NCBI GenBank assembly: GCA_951802425.1
Contig: OX637795.1
Span: 3,018,501 to 3,082,500, forward strand
Length of the DNA stretch: 64,000 nt
DNA from: Clavaria fumosa
Taxonomy: Eukaryota; Basidiomycota; Agaricomycetes; Agaricales; Clavariaceae
Direction of reading: 5' to 3'
The notes under the pieces were generated by a model, which had not been told where the DNA came from, searched no databases, and saw only the letters and a program-made list of their open reading frames with translations. This document shows positions 38,250-49,587 of the stretch, piece after piece. Every line of letters starts with the position of its first letter. Within the stretch, counting starts at the first letter, position 1. The translations under genes and the position numbers were made by a program.

Positions 38250-41200
38250 GTGATGGCAGACCATGTCGCCCCGCCTGTAGCCCAACCTATGAGGCTTGAC
38301 CTATCTGTTGCCCCCTTTGATGGGCAGAAAAGGAACTTCCGTACATTCCTCCGATCCCTTCGCCTCCTGTTTATGGCGAACCCGACTGTCTATGCTGTGG
38401 ACCTGGTGAAGGTCCTTTTTGCTCTGAGCAAAATTACTGGAGAAGGATTTGCTGCAGAGTGGGCGAATATGAAGGCGGAAGAGATCCTGGGTAGTGGCAA
38501 GGCCGGAACCTGGGCAGAGTTTGTGGAGGAGATGAAGCGCGCATTCGACAACCCGAATGACCGTGCGACTGCCCTTGCTGATATTGCAGGGCTGAAACAG
38601 GGTGCCACGACAGCACCAGAGTTCTTCGCGAAATTCGAGATGCTGTCCCGACGGGCGAAGTTGAGTGCAGAGAAGGACTCAGGAATCCTAGTCCATTGGC
38701 TGGAGTTGAACCTGAGTAGGAGGTTGGTGGAGAGAATCTATGGTGTCTCCCCGATGCCAGAGACATATGGAGAATGGAAGGTGCTGGCTGAGAGGCTTGA
38801 TGCCCAGCAAAGGCGACTGGATGGGATACTCACGGAACGGACACCGCGACCCACTGTGACCCCTGTGCGACCCACCGCAACCCTACCGCGACCTGCCGTG
38901 ACCGTTTCGCGACCTCTTGTGACCCCTCTGCTGTGTACTCCAGATGTGGCCATGGCCCGAGGATGGGCCCCTGCTGATGAGAGATGTTGTTTCCGATGCC
39001 ACCAGACTGGCCATGCTGTCCGTTTCTGCCCCCTGCCTGATACGCGTCTGCAGGTCCCAAGGGCCCAAACCCGGGCAGCACCATGTGCCCCCCAAATGGC
39101 GGAGGGATATGAGAAAGAGATTGCATGGCTCCGAGCCTGCATAGAGCTGTGTGAGAGAGAGAGGAGGACTCCCACTGGGGAGAAGAAGTGTGCCAGCCCC
39201 CTTTCCGTCCCTGTGCCTGCTGCAAGTATACCCCAATATACTATCTTGCAGCGGAGACATACCCGAATTGGGGCTGAGGTGAAGGAGGAAGTGAGACTGG
39301 CAGAGCGCCTAACCAGAGTGCGGCCAGAAGTGCGGAAACATGTGCCACGAGAGCTAGCCATCCAGGTGCACTTGGAGGCTTTCAGCACTGGCAAAGGGAC
39401 CACAATGAAGGCCCTTGTCGACTCAGGGTGCACCAACTGCTTCATGGATTTGGAGTGGGCGAAAGGAGTGGGACTGGAGCCATCTCTCCTGCTGAACCCA
39501 ATCACCATGTATAATGTGGATGGGACACAGAACAGGGATGGAAAGGTCCGATATGGGATAGAGGTGCTGGTGAGAGTTGGTGACCACCAGGAGCGGATCC
39601 ACTTTCTGCTGGGAAAGACCCAGTCCCACAAGGTCATCCTTGGGCATGACTGGCTCAAGCGGCATAACCCGGATATCGACTGGCAGAAGGCAGAGCTGAG
39701 CCTTACCCACTGCCCCCCACAGTGTTCCCCATCCCCTCGAGCCCCTGCACCCCTGAAAACGAGTACCCTCGCATCCACGAGTATTCTGGACACCCGTTTT
39801 CCCAACTCTGGCCCTACCCCCGATTGGCCCAGCTGCTACCCTTTGGTGTTTAGTGAAGCAAAGTGGGATGAACTCCCCTGCTCCCGACCAGACTTCGATA
39901 TTAAGATCGAGTTCAAAAAGGACCCTGAGCACCTCTCCTCCAAGCTGTATTCTTTGACACGGCAGGAGATGGTGGAGATGAACCGTTGGGTGGATGAGCA
40001 GCTTGCTTCTGGACGAATCCGGCCCTCGAAATCCCCGTATGCCAGCCCCTTCTTCTTCAAACATGAGAAGGACAAACTGCGGCCAATCATCGACTACTCG
40101 AGGCTGAATGCACACCTGATCAAGGACAAGTACCCCCTCCCCCGCATCCGAGACACAGTGGATGTGCTTAAAGGAGCGTCGATCTACTCTAAGATTGATG
40201 CAAAGGGAGGTTTCCCATCTATGCAGGTCTGGCCCGAGCACCAGCACCGTTGCGCCTTCCTGACACCCCGTGGACTCTTCGAACCAGCTGTCATGTGGTT
40301 TGGACTGCAGAATGCCCCTGCCACCTTCCAACGCTTCATGAACCATGTGTTGAGGGAGGAGATTGCAGGAGGACATGTGAGGGCCTATGTGGATGATGTC
40401 ATTGTGTTTGCAGAGGACTTGGCTACACACCGGTACTGGATGGATCGGGTCTTGAGGAAGTTTGGAGAGAATGGGTTGTGTCTCAAACTCAGTAAATGCG
40501 AGTTTGAGAAGAGTGAGATCATCTTCCTGGGGATGAAGATCTCCCACAACAGACTAGAGCATGATCTGGCCAAGGGTGCGGCAGTCTGAGATTGGCCACG
40601 TCCTAAGAATGTGAAGGATGTCCAGAGGTTCAATGGGATGCTGAACTACCTCCACCGGCACATCCCAAATCTTTCTGCCCGGGCAAAGCCACTCTTCCGG
40701 CTGACTGGGAATGTTCCGTGGAAATGGGAGGAGGAGGAGGAAGCAGCCTTCCGAGATCTCCGCCAGGCACTCGTATCAGCCCCGGTCTTGGCTCTGCCTC
40801 AGGACAAAGGGAGATGGAAGGTAGAGACAGATGCAAGCAATCTGGCAACTGGTGGAGTGCTCTCGCAGCAGCAGATGGATGGAACCTGGAGAGTTGTTGA
40901 CTATATCTCCAAGGCCCTCACTGCAGCTGAGAAGAACTACGATGTGTACGACAAGGAGTTCTTGGCTGTGATTCGGGCACTTCGCGAGTGGCGAGCATAC
41001 CTCATTGGAGCAGAGGAGACGATCGAGATCTGGACGGACCATGCAAACCTCCAGTACTTCCGGAAGCCCCAGAAGTTGAAGCCGAGGCAGGTTCGTTGGG
41101 TTGGAGAGCTCCAGTGCTTTGACTTTGAGATAAAGTATCGCACTGGCAAGCCGAACACAAAGGCAGATGCACTCTCCCAGAGACCGGACTATGGAGAGAT

Positions 41201-42701
41201 GGTGGAGGAGGATGCACCAGTGCAGGTTTTCCCGGAAACGGAAGTCCGTGTGTCATTCACATCGGAAATGGAGACGCTACTCCAGAAAAATAGCGCGGTA
41301 CACATACAGAAGCCGGAGGAGCTTGATGATGAGTGGACACGAGATCGTGCTGGACTCTGGCGAAAGGGGATAGTCACCTGGGTCCCCCTAGGAGCTCGTG
41401 AGGCCGTTCTCGAGTTTGAGCATGACCTCCCCACTGCTGGACACCCTGGGCCCCGGAAGTTGAGAGCAGCACTAGTGAAGGGTTATTGGTGGCCGGACAT
41501 GGTAAAAGATGCGGATCGGTATGCCCAGGGGTGTGAGACATGCCAGCGGATGAAGCCCGACCGTACCAAGCGTGCTGCCCCACTGCACCCCCATCTGGTG
41601 CCCAATGGTCCCTGGTCGGTGATCTCATGGGACATAGTCGGTCCCCTCCCCCTCTCCCGTGGACATAATGCCATCCTTGTTATTGTCGACAAATTCACGA
41701 AACGGACACTGCTCGAAGCGATCGGGCTCGACCTCACAGGACTTGGAGTGGCGCGTCTCCTCCGGGATCGAGTGTTTCGTGACCATGGAGTCCCTCACAA
41801 GGTTGTGAGTGACCGGGGGTCCCAGTTCGTGTCCCGCTTCATGAAGGAGTTCTACTCCATGATCCGGGTAAAGGCAAATCCAAGTACTGCCTTTCATCCG
41901 CAGACTGATGGACAGACGGAACGGGCGAACCAGGAGATGGAGATCTATCTCCGGGCTTACGTGGACCATCTCCAGGATGACTGGGCTGAATGGTTGTCCA
42001 CTGCGGAGTTTGCTCTTAATAATCGTGAGCACTCAGCAACAGGACAGACACCTTTCTTCCTTGATTATGGACGACACCCATGGAATGGGGGGCTCCGGCC
42101 ACCTTCTGAGGTGAACCCGGCGGCGGACGAGTGGATGGCTAAGCTCACGGAGTCCCGAAGAGCAGCCAAGGAGGCAATGGAGAAAGCAGTGGCAGCGATG
42201 AAGAAGAGCTACGATAAGGGGAAACGCCCAAGTCGAGAGTACTCTGAGGGAGATCTGGTCTGGCTGGATACTAGAAACTTGAAGATGGACCGGCCCTGTA
42301 AAAAGCTTGACAACAAGAGAGCAGGCCCCTTTGCAGTTGAGGAGAAGGTGGGACCTGCTGGGTATCGCCTCAAGCTCCCTCGGGCCTGGCGCATCCATCG
42401 GGTCTTCAATGAGTTGCTGTTGACACCATACCACCCCCCTTCCTTCCCTTCCCAGAACCTGCCTCCCCCTCCGCCCCCTACGATTGATGATGACCACCTG
42501 GAGTATGATGTGGAGGCGATCCTTGATGTTAAGAAGGTGGGGCGTGGAGTGAGATACCTGGTGAAGTGGTTGGGATACCCTGTAGAGGAGAACACTTGGG
42601 AGCCACGACGGAACCTCACCAATGTGGCACTGCTTCTCCGGGACTTCTTCCTTGCTCACCCTGACAAGGCCAAGCTAGCTGGTCGGGACGCCCAGCCTTA
42701 A
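38250..42701 (+). CDS. Retrotransposon Gag-Pol polyprotein, one in-frame stop
   Basis: The first segment (38250-40589, 779 residues) holds Gag, a CCHC zinc knuckle (Cys247, Cys250, His255, Cys260), an aspartic protease motif VDSG near residue 391 and reverse transcriptase with YVDD near 713. A TGA at 40587-40589 ends it. The same frame reopens at once and runs to 42701 with the RNase H region (TDASN), the integrase HHCC zinc domain (about 41416-41560), a DDE core (Asp in WDIVGPLP, Asp in DRGSQF, Glu in ERANQEME) and a C-terminal chromodomain (about 42500-42680), which in related elements steers insertion to marked chromatin. A CGA to TGA change would explain the stop; readthrough is unlikely but possible. 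Confidence 0.9.
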
Positions 42702-42712
42702 GAGGGGGGTGA
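42701..42712 (+). promoter_or_regulatory. Polypurine tract
   Basis: AGAGGGGGGTGA directly before the 3' LTR, overlapping the final base of the pol stop codon. It is the expected primer for plus-strand DNA synthesis. Confidence 0.75.
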
Positions 42713-43001
42713 TGTAAGGATCGCTTATGTAAGCCATCCCAAAGTGCAGTTGTGGAGAAACTGGGGAGGGTTGTTGGAAGGTCACATGACCTGTGGCTGT
42801 GGTCAGATTACATAATCGTAAGATCACATGACCTGGGCCTGGGCGCATCACGTGATCTGAGCGTCCGAGCGTGGGAAAGTCGGCAAGTCCTGAGGCTCTC
42901 GCTATATATACTGCGTCCTTTCCATTTTTGTACTCTTTTCCCCTTATCTTAGTATTGTTGTCATGACCTTACGCTTAAGTTGTGTGAGACCCAGTCTGAT
43001 A
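42713..43001 (+). repeat. 3' LTR
   Basis: Begins TGTAAGGATCGC and ends CTGATA, 289 bases, about 98.6 percent identical to the 5' copy by my count. Followed by CATCA (43002-43006). Confidence 0.9.
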
Positions 43002-43636
43002 CATCAGCACATGTCTACTATATATTTGTCATGCTCCCTGCTGCTGATGCACTAGTCCCTGAAGAGATCCAAAGCCAGAAAAAGTTCTTTCCATATTCCA
43101 AGGACTGCATCAGAGCCCTTGATAGAAGCCATGTCTTGGCACATGTTCCTGAATCCTGTTGGGTGTCCTATGGGAATTGGAAGGGTCAAGTCTCTCAGAA
43201 TGTGCTCTGTGCTTCATCCATGGACATGTGTTTCATGTATATCTTCCCTGGATGGGAAGGCAGCACTTTAGACACATGCATTTATGAAGATGCTCAGACA
43301 AGTGACTTCAAGGTACCTATGGGAAAGTATTATCTTGGTGATGGGGGATACAGTGGTTCTGACTTGCTTCTGGTCCCCTATTGTGGGGTGAGATATCATT
43401 TGAAGGAGTGGGGCCAAGTGGGTGAGCAGCATGACTGCATGGAAGCTGCTTATAATTTTTATCCCACAGCCCAAAGAATCTTCAAGAACTCTTCAATCTT
43501 CAACACTCACAACTCTGAAATGTGTCAGATGACCATTCAAGATCAAGAAATGAGGAATGAATCAAGGAAAAGACAAAATAAGGATGCAATTGAGCTGGAG
43601 AATGCTGCAGAATGTTATAGAAGTGATCAGGAGTGA

Positions 43637-44177
43637 TTTTGGGGTCCTCCTCACAATCCCCAATGATTAGGGTTCAGAGTATGAGTCATTATGAACTACT
43701 ATAAATATTTTAATAATAGCTAGAACCTTTGAGACAAAATATATCAATAATGAAATTATGGTTCTACCTGATATATAAAGCCACTGAATTGTCCTTATTT
43801 TAGAGTACTTAAACAGTATTTTTGGTGAACTAATTAAGGTACTATGTCAAAATCTGTGAAATGTAGTAGACAGACAACTTTTCATATACTGTAAATAGCC
43901 AGTGGAACTTTGTGTTCTGACAGTAGTACTGAATCAAATAATTAACTAAACACATCAGTTAGGTATAATCAAATTAGTGTACTCCTCACAGCTACAGCTG
44001 GACAAGGACTCCTTATAGTCAGTCAACTTACTCAGTTAACTTGTCAAAGGTGGTACATGGGGGACTAGTACTAGCTACAGTTAATAGCTGCAGATCTAGT
44101 GGACTAGTTACAGGAAGACATGCATGAACTACTGAATTGTTCCCTGAGGGGCTGGGTACTGTAAACTATCAGTTACC
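43637..44177. other. CpG-poor spacer between transposase and NLR-like gene
   Basis: AT-rich, almost no CpG, many CTAGT and AACTACT phrases. It may contain the right end of the Harbinger-like element, but I found no inverted repeat matching the left side. Confidence 0.4.
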
Positions 44178-47100
44178 CTAACATCTACAAGTATGTAGAT
44201 AAGAATACACAGGAGACAACTTGATGACAGTAAGTTGATTATCATGGGTCACCACTGCTATAGCATCACTAGTAAAGCCAACAATTCTGCGATAAGCAAC
44301 AGGAATCCAGCAGAGTTTAGAACATAACCATCCCTTGTCTGTCACATGTGGCCATGAGCATCCACTGCTGTAACCAACATTAAAATGACCAGTAACTGCA
44401 TCCCATTGTCTCACAGTATCATCATTAGACTCTGAGACTATCTTTGTGCCATCTGGTGAGAATGACACTGATGTAATACCAAGGGAATGACCCTTGAATG
44501 TTTGTAAATGAGCACCAGTGACTGCATCCCACAGTCTCACAGTCTTGTCATAAGACCCTGAAGCTATCCTTGTACCATCTGGAGAGAATGACACTGATGT
44601 GATATCAGAAGAATGGCCCTTGAGTGTTTGTAAATGAGCACCAGTGACTGCATCCCATAGTCTCATAGTCTTGTCATCAGACCATGAGACTATCCTTGTG
44701 CCATCTGGAGAGAATGACACTGATTTAATTGGGTAAGAATGGCCCTTGAATGTTTGTAAATGAGCACCAGTGACTGCATCCCACAGTCTCACAGTCTTGT
44801 CATAAGACCCTGAAGCTATCCTTGTACCATCTGGAGAGAATGACACTGATGTGATACCAGAGGAATGGCCCTTGAATGTTTGTAAATGAGCACCAGTGAC
44901 TGCATCCCACAGTCTCACAGTCTTGTCATAAGACCCTGAAGCTATCCTTGTACCATCTAGAGAGAATGACACTGATTCAATTGGGTAAGAATGGCCCTTG
45001 AATGTTTGTAAATGAGCACCAGTGACTGCATCCCACAGTCTCACAGTCTGGTCCCAAGACCCTGAAGCTATCCTTGTACCATCTGGAGAGAATGACACTG
45101 ATGTGATACCAAAGGAATGGCCCTTGAATGTTTGTAAATGAGCACCAGTGACTGCATCCCACAGTCTCACAGTCTTATCATCAGACCCTGAAGCTATCTT
45201 TGTGCCATCCAGAGAGAATGACACTGATGTGACAAAATCAGAATGGCCCTTGAGTGTTTGTAAATGAGCACCAGTGACTGCATCCCACAGTCTCACAGTC
45301 TTATCATAAGACCCTGAGACTATCCTTGTACCATCTGGAGAGAATGACACTGATTTAATTGGGTAAGAATGGCCCTTGAATGTTTGTAAATGAGCACCAG
45401 TGACTGCATCCCACAGTCTCACAGTCTTATCATCAGACCCTGAAGCTATCTTTGTGCCATCTGGAGAGAATGACACTGATGTGACAAAATCAGAATGGCC
45501 CTTGAGTGTTTGTAAATGAGCACCAGTGACTGCATCCCACAGTCTCACAGTCTGGTCCCAAGACCCTGAGACTATCCTTGTGCCATCTGGAGAGAATGAC
45601 ACAGATGTGATAACAAAAGAATGGCCCTTGAGTGTTTGTAAATGAGCACCAGTGACTGTATCCCACAGTCTCACAGTCTGGTCCCAAGACCCTGAGACTA
45701 TCCTTGTACCATCTGGAGAGAATGACACTGATGTGACAAAATCAGAATGGCCCTTGAATGTTTGTAAATGAGCACCAGTGACTGCATCCCACAGTCTCAC
45801 AGTCTGGTCCTAAGACCCTGAGACTATCCTTGTACCATCTGAAGAGAATGACACTGAACAGACCCCTTGAAAATGACCCTCCATGATCTGCACACATGCA
45901 CCCCAATTTACTTGCAATGCTCCTGATATCATGACAGATCCATCCATTTGGTCATGATGAGTCTTGTAAAGTTCAGTACCCACTGGCATGAAAGGCAGTG
46001 CAGTGAAATACACCTGCAAGGCAGATGCACTCAGTGCTGGAAAGAACTCTTGAATCATTCTTTCACTGTCATAAAGCAGTGCTGAGACAACTGGATCCCT
46101 AGAGCTATTCATCTGCAAAATATTACTTGTCAGCTTTACCTGTCCCAGAGCTTCAAATCATGCACATACCTTTAGGCATCTCTGCACAGCCACCAACATC
46201 TGGACTGCATCTTTTAAACAACCAAGGAGACTGCAGACTTCAATCCAGTTCACTAAATACTTCAAGCAAAAATCTTTCAAAAGCTGCCATAGGTCCACAA
46301 TCAACTTCTGTAGCTGATAGGAGACATCAGAGTAGACAATTTCTGGGTCAGACCTAAGAATGTCTGAAAGGACAACTTTGAACTCTGCACAAAATTTTCC
46401 CATCTGATAGGCAATGGTAGTGAAAATCAGCTTGATGTTACTGCAGTTGGCATTGTCCCTGGAGCAGAAGAAATTTGCAGCCAGGATGCCTTTGTCCTGA
46501 CATTGCTCTGCACAAGTGAAAGCAATTGTCGTCTTCCCACTTCCAGCTACACCATTGAGCCAAAATATGCATGGACTTTCCATGCATCTACCAAGACCTG
46601 GAGAGTCAGAGGGTATGGGCCTGTGCTCATCCCAAGGGCATTCGGTACAACTAATCCACTGGAACACTTCCTCAAGAACCTTGACACGGGTACCGGGGAG
46701 ACAACACACTATCCCGTCCTTGCAACGGAAATGAGCTGCAATTGCATTTGGGGGATTCAATCCACCTGTTCAAGTCAGCATCAGTAAAGCACCACAGGCA
46801 GACAAAATTGCTACCATCAATCTTCCTCTTGATTTCCTAATACAAAGTCTGGATCAGAACACGGATAGGGAGTATTAACAGAATGAAACAAACTTCAATG
46901 CCCTCTTGATTTCTCTCTTGATTTCTATCAATCTTGTCCTCAATTCGGGTCAAAACTTCTCTTGTGAACCCAACATGTTCCTAGTCATTTAAACAGTCAG
47001 GTTTGGGCTTTGATCGAATTTGATGCTGATAAACTTACATCAAGGGCAAACTCAATTGCTAACGTGCTTTCAACCTGACATCCAGGCAGCTTTATTTAGG

Positions 47101-47720
47101 GAGTGTAAATGGTACAGCATACATACTCACCAGAAAACTTTCAATAGACCACTGGATAGCAGAAATGCAGCCCGCAATCTCAAGAGCATCTTGATCACGG
47201 GCAAGGACACGTTTGAGATAGTTGTGAGAGAGAATGTCTTGGACTCGGGCACCCATGGATTTCCATGATCTTCAAACCGGGATAAGCAATGTGCACACCA
47301 AGGGATGGTGACTTACTCAGAAAGACAGTTGATTCGGTCAACCATGGCTTCTGACAAGACACCCTTATTGGTATTCAACACCCTCTTCAGCATGGCATCC
47401 AAGTCTTGAACACGTTGGGCCAGCGAAACCAAGTCATCATCATTTTGTGCGGTTTTCTGGGTGAGTGATGGGTGAGTAGTGTGGCAGTCCGGTAAATGAG
47501 ATGAATTGCACACCTGAACAGCATCCAGGAGGATGACGAAGCCCTTGATGCCTTCTTGAAGCCCTGGCACGCCCGTTTTGCCTGCGACCTCCTTGAATAG
47601 GCTCAGAGCATTCTGGAGGCTGATGAAGGGGATTGAGCGAGGTCCCGATGACCGCTTCAGCTTCGCTAGGGCGGCATTGAGTGGCTCGCGCATACTGTGA
47701 TACAGGAGTTTGTATAGCAC
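44178..47720 (-). pseudogene. NACHT-WD40 (NLR-like) gene, probably inactivated
   Basis: Fungal NLR-like proteins detect non-self or damage and can trigger cell death. The first exon (47720-47313) reads a helical N-terminal region (SLFKEVAGKTGVPGLQEGIK, DRINCLSE). A middle exon near 47270-47115 reads QWSIESFL. The NACHT exon (46760-46158) has the Walker A loop IFWLNGVAGSGKTTIAF, then jumps from LQKLIVD straight to a post-NACHT piece (YLVNWIEVCSLLG), so Walker B and the sensor region are absent. The last exon holds twelve WD40 repeats and a C-terminal DKGW...LCWIP stretch. A TAG at 45806-45808 replaces the Trp of GSWDQT between repeats 1 and 2. Internal deletion plus nonsense codon suggest a dead gene, yet the repeats stay open. 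Confidence 0.72.
44420..45890 (-). repeat. Twelve near-identical 126-base WD40 repeats
   Basis: Each unit encodes 42 residues with the invariant core TVRLWDAVTGAHLQT. Between units only a few codons change: the four residues after KGHS (DFVT, FVIT, YPIK, FGIT, YPIE, SGIT, SDIT, LGIT) and the residue in GS(W/D/Y)D(Q/K)T. Such a pattern arises by repeat shuffling with selection on the propeller surface. Confidence 0.9.
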
Positions 47721-48904
47721 TTGTCAACGAAGAGTGGCAAACGAAGATGGGCCACGGTGCTTATTGATAACGAACAGCGGACTGTTCACTCTGTTGATGC
47801 GTGTTGTTCCGAGGCGGTGTTACGGCACACAGGCCCAAACAAAGCTGTATCGAAGACGAAGCGCGCTCTCTCTCCCTATCGTTGCCCAGCTCCGACTTCG
47901 CAGTGACCGTTCAGACCTGAGGCCTGAGGCACGTAACTGCACAGACGTGAATTCTGAGTCATCTGTTAGTCATTATGAAGTTACCCAGCGGGCTTGGGCT
48001 TGTTGATGTATACCTATACTGTGTTGTCATTCGCTTGCTTTCCCCTTCTTCGTTCTCATTGGCATGCCTCTCATTGCCCCTCCTGGCACCCATATCGCCT
48101 CTTATCAACTCCGAACCGACCAACCACCGCTTGAGCTCTAATACGCGTCATCCCGCACAATATTAAGGCATAGTTGATACTGTAGATACAGAAAATGAAG
48201 GGTATATCGTGTCCAACTCCGAGCCGCGATCCAACACTGCACTGTCAGGAAGCATGTGGGGATCCACACATGTAGCATGCTTACATTTATGATAATAAAA
48301 GAGGCTGCTCTGCTACTGCCACTTGAGCCGCACCGCCGCAACACCGCATCTCCACGCCCTTCCTCACACCAATTAACGAGACTTGGGGATGTGCATGGCC
48401 GCAAATTGGGATGGGAAGTTGTGCAGGAGCTGTTGAGAAAAGCATGTGTGCGACTGGCATGTGCAGCGCACGCGTTGGAAAGCAGGTAGTTGGACCATGC
48501 AGAGTTCACTATTGGGCAACAGCTAAGGGGACTAAAAGAACAAAGTCTGCAGACAAGGAAAAGCAGGTGGAGTTGGGGGTTCTAGGGGCGCACAGGCTAT
48601 ACTCTTCAGACATTATACAGAAGTTGAAGTTCGGTCCGTTGTTAAAGCCTAGACCACTCGTGAAGGCAGCTGTTTAAGGGATGTGAGGATTTAGGCGGTG
48701 CTCATGGTCATGTCTCTTTCTGACATGTTGGTGCGGGTGTGATCGCTCGGAGATGCGTGTTATTATTACAGTGATACAAGCCCAAACAAAGATGTCACAA
48801 CCATGTAAACTGCGCAGACAGAATTCGAATTCATCTGGTTCTCTGCTAGTCACTATGAAGTTACCCGGTCGTCGACGCATTGAGAAGCACCTTGTCGTAT
48901 CCGA
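47721..48904. other. Intergenic with dispersed repeat copies
   Basis: No convincing gene. Two copies of a roughly 60-base phrase (TCTGCTAGTCAC.ATGAAGTTACCC) lie at about 47937-47990 and 48815-48885. A block at 48060-48165 resembles the region at 57790-57880 upstream of the GTPase fragment. Confidence 0.45.
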
Positions 48905-49587
48905 CCACGTTAGTCGGCCTTTTCTCTAGCCCTGCCTGAGCATATCGCCCCTTCTTCCCACTCAGTCTCCGTCGTGCGTTATGCTCGCCTGCCATTCACC
49001 TTCTTCGACGGCACGTATGTACCCCGCGGGACATTTGTCGCAGCTTGTTCCCAAGCTATCCACCGCGACTCATTGAGATACCCGGACGGCAACGTCTTCG
49101 ACGGCTTCCGCTTTGCCGACATGCGCGAGCGCGAAGGGGACGATGTCGGGCGTCTGACCGTCACCGGCACGGACTGGCTGGAGTTTGGACACAAGCGACA
49201 CGCTTGGTAGGTTGTCGTGGCTCACGCCCAGCCCCATTTTTTTCTATGGAAGCTTTGCCCTGTTACTGAACTCTGTCCGCCGGTACGGCTCATCTAGCCC
49301 TGGAAGACATTACGCCGCCGCAGAGCTGCAGATGATGCTCGCCCACGTTGTGACTACGTACGATGTCAAGATGGAGAAGGAGGGTGTCCGTCCGCGGAGT
49401 TACCACATCGGAGACGCCAACATTCCCGATCCAACAGCGGTTGTAATGCTGCGAAAGCGGCAGGTTGTTTGAATTTCATGGACTTTGTATGTGGGATGCA
49501 TTCGTATATATATATATTAGCAACGAGACAAATGTATTAGATTCAGCAGTGATACGGAATCTGGTGAATTCTTATGCGGCTGTTGTT
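48905..49587 (+). pseudogene. Duplicate of the last P450 exons
   Basis: Almost identical to 36155-36817: the same exon starting SVSVVRYAR, the intron at the heme Cys codon, the terminal exon ending RKRQVV and about 115 bases of 3' flank. The few differences include Gln to Leu in YARQPFTF and Ser to Phe just after. The first two thirds of the enzyme (membrane anchor, I-helix, ExxR) are missing, so no P450 can be made. Similarity breaks at TGTTGT in the 3' flank. Confidence 0.88.

Larger units (their letters stand above)
37390..43001 (+). mobile_element. Ty3/gypsy chromodomain retrotransposon (chromovirus, Tf1/sushi-like), near-complete
   Basis: A 5.6 kb element with two 289-base LTRs (four differences), a self-priming type primer-binding site, one gag-pol reading frame broken by a single TGA, a polypurine tract and a five-base target duplication. 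The domain order is Gag, zinc knuckle, protease, reverse transcriptase, RNase H, integrase, chromodomain, which defines the chromovirus group of fungal Ty3 elements. The low LTR divergence shows a recent insertion. It interrupts an older Harbinger-like transposase gene in the same orientation. Unlike that host, it keeps a normal CpG content. Confidence 0.93.
37111..43636 (+). pseudogene. PIF/Harbinger-type transposase (DDE_Tnp_4), decayed and split by an LTR element
   Basis: The left half (37111-37389) reads family phrases MHRHVF, ILAEEQLSIFLHFV and ERFQRSADTVTK with two in-frame stops. The right half (43002-43636) continues HVYYIFVMLPAADAL, YSKDCIRALDRSHVLAHVP (first catalytic Asp), GQVSQNVLCA, FPGWEGSTLDTCIY, GKYYLGDGGYSGSDLLLVPY (second Asp) and GVRYHLKEW. 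These are the order and spacing of Harbinger transposases, which cut and paste DNA. A Ty3-type element sits between the halves. The DNA is almost free of CpG, and at least one stop (LSN-stop-ALQ) is a TGA where CGA is expected. Inactive. Confidence 0.75.

Noticed and set aside
38738..40547. Long minus-strand open frames opposite gag-pol
   Set aside because: They mirror the coding strand of a clearly recognisable polyprotein and show no family motif.
44420..45890. Regularly spaced repeats resembling a CRISPR array
   Set aside because: The 126-base unit is an in-frame WD40 repeat; there are no spacers.
48411..48677. Plus-strand frame of 88 codons
   Set aside because: No motif, no intron-exon pattern, lies between repeat copies.
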